Positions 5,397 through 5,709 of a stretch of DNA of 5,709 nucleotides are shown here, in pieces. The translations under genes and the position numbers were made by a program. The notes under the pieces were generated by a model. The model had not been told where the DNA came from. It saw nothing but the letters and a program-made list of their open reading frames with translations, and searched no databases. Numbering within the stretch: position 1 is the first letter of the stretch; the number at the start of each line of letters is the position of its first letter. This stretch comes from Victivallales bacterium (GTDB lineage: Bacteria > Verrucomicrobiota > Lentisphaeria > Oligosphaerales > Oligosphaeraceae): NCBI GenBank assembly GCA_017538465.1, contig JAFYIW010000293.1, positions 1-5,709 of the forward strand, written 5' to 3'.

Positions 5397-5709
5397 CTAG
5401 TCCAAGGCGAAACGCTCACCCGGCGTGAACGCCCGGGGAATTTCGCCTGACTGGACAAGGCTGATGACATCCGCCGCGCATACCGCGCGGCGGAGGGAAA
5501 TCTCAACGGTCGCCCCGGGCTTTCCCGTTGCATCGCGGGGGATTTGGACGCCGGCGGCTTCCAGCCAGCGCGTAGTCCGCTCCAGCAGGGCCTCGCGGCA
5601 GGATTGCGGGGAGTCATTCCCAGTGGCATTTTTGATGGCGGCGAATTCCTCTGTGCGGTCGGCCTCCAGAATCAGGGGATGTTGCGCCAGCGGCAACGCG
5701 TCGAAGATG
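5397..5709 (-). CDS. UDP-N-acetylhexosamine pyrophosphorylase, UAP1-like (C-terminal part)
   Basis: The frame is open from the right edge to TAG at 5397-5399 and gives the last 103 residues. It begins IFDALPLAQHPLILEADRTE and continues EEFAAIKNATGNDSP...ALLERTTRWLEAAG. This matches the C-terminal signature of the UDPGP/UAP1 family, in which human UAP1 has a similar FDIF...EVLREDEFSPLKNAD...ARHAL segment (from memory), with the conserved Lys of the P/I-L-K-N-A block present. The enzyme couples UTP with N-acetylhexosamine-1-phosphate to make the UDP-sugar and pyrophosphate, the precursor of peptidoglycan and lipid A. The exact sugar is uncertain because the active-site N-terminal part is outside the window. 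The last ~45 residues (VEISLRRAVCAADVISLVQSG) form the small C-terminal domain. It is the first visible gene of the - strand cluster. Confidence 0.85.
   Translation of the reverse strand, partial: IFDALPLAQHPLILEADRTEEFAAIKNATGNDSPQSCREALLERTTRWLEAAGVQIPRDATGKPGATVEISLRRAVCAADVISLVQSGEIPRAFTPGERFALD

Overview
This window is from a Gram-negative, probably anaerobic bacterium. A lipid A-type (HtrB/LpxL family) acyltransferase implies a lipopolysaccharide outer membrane, and a glycyl-radical-enzyme activase with SAM and extra iron-sulfur clusters implies anaerobic metabolism. A eukaryotic-type UDP-sugar pyrophosphorylase and a zinc-ribbon/TIR protein would fit a gut anaerobe of the PVC group (for example Lentisphaeria or a relative). 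This assignment is an inference from gene content, not a sequence match.

Positions 1-2245 read on the + strand. The window opens in the last 41 codons of a protein ending in hexapeptide repeats (TAEQPA/TADQPA, exact 18-bp DNA units). Forty bases later starts a 692-residue protein: N-terminal zinc ribbon, TPR-like segment, TIR domain with a candidate catalytic glutamate, a long helical region, and a single C-terminal membrane anchor. The first ~1000 bases of this gene have almost only G/C at third codon positions and the rest do not, so the gene looks like a recombination mosaic.

Positions 2246-2670 lie between convergent genes and contain no convincing gene. They hold two terminator-like hairpins for the TIR gene, a pair of adjacent short GC-rich hairpins, a 53-codon hydrophobic reading frame that may be a gene remnant, and a strong hairpin abutting the end of the activase gene.

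Positions 2671-5709 form a tightly packed - strand cluster, read from the right edge leftward: the C-terminus of a UAP1-like UDP-N-acetylhexosamine pyrophosphorylase, an unrecognised 110-residue protein with a strong ribosome binding site, a lipid A-type acyltransferase, dihydroneopterin aldolase (folB) starting in a TAATG overlap, and a glycyl-radical-enzyme activase. Gaps are 14, 31, -1 and 39 bases, so this is very likely one transcript whose promoter lies beyond the right edge. The first and third genes could both serve lipid A (UDP-GlcNAc supply, then acylation); folB serves folate; the activase has no partner glycyl radical enzyme in the window.

I found no RNA genes, CRISPR arrays, insertion sequences or attachment sites. 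The most notable points are the mosaic TIR gene, its tail-anchored architecture, and the hairpin-rich convergent intergenic region.
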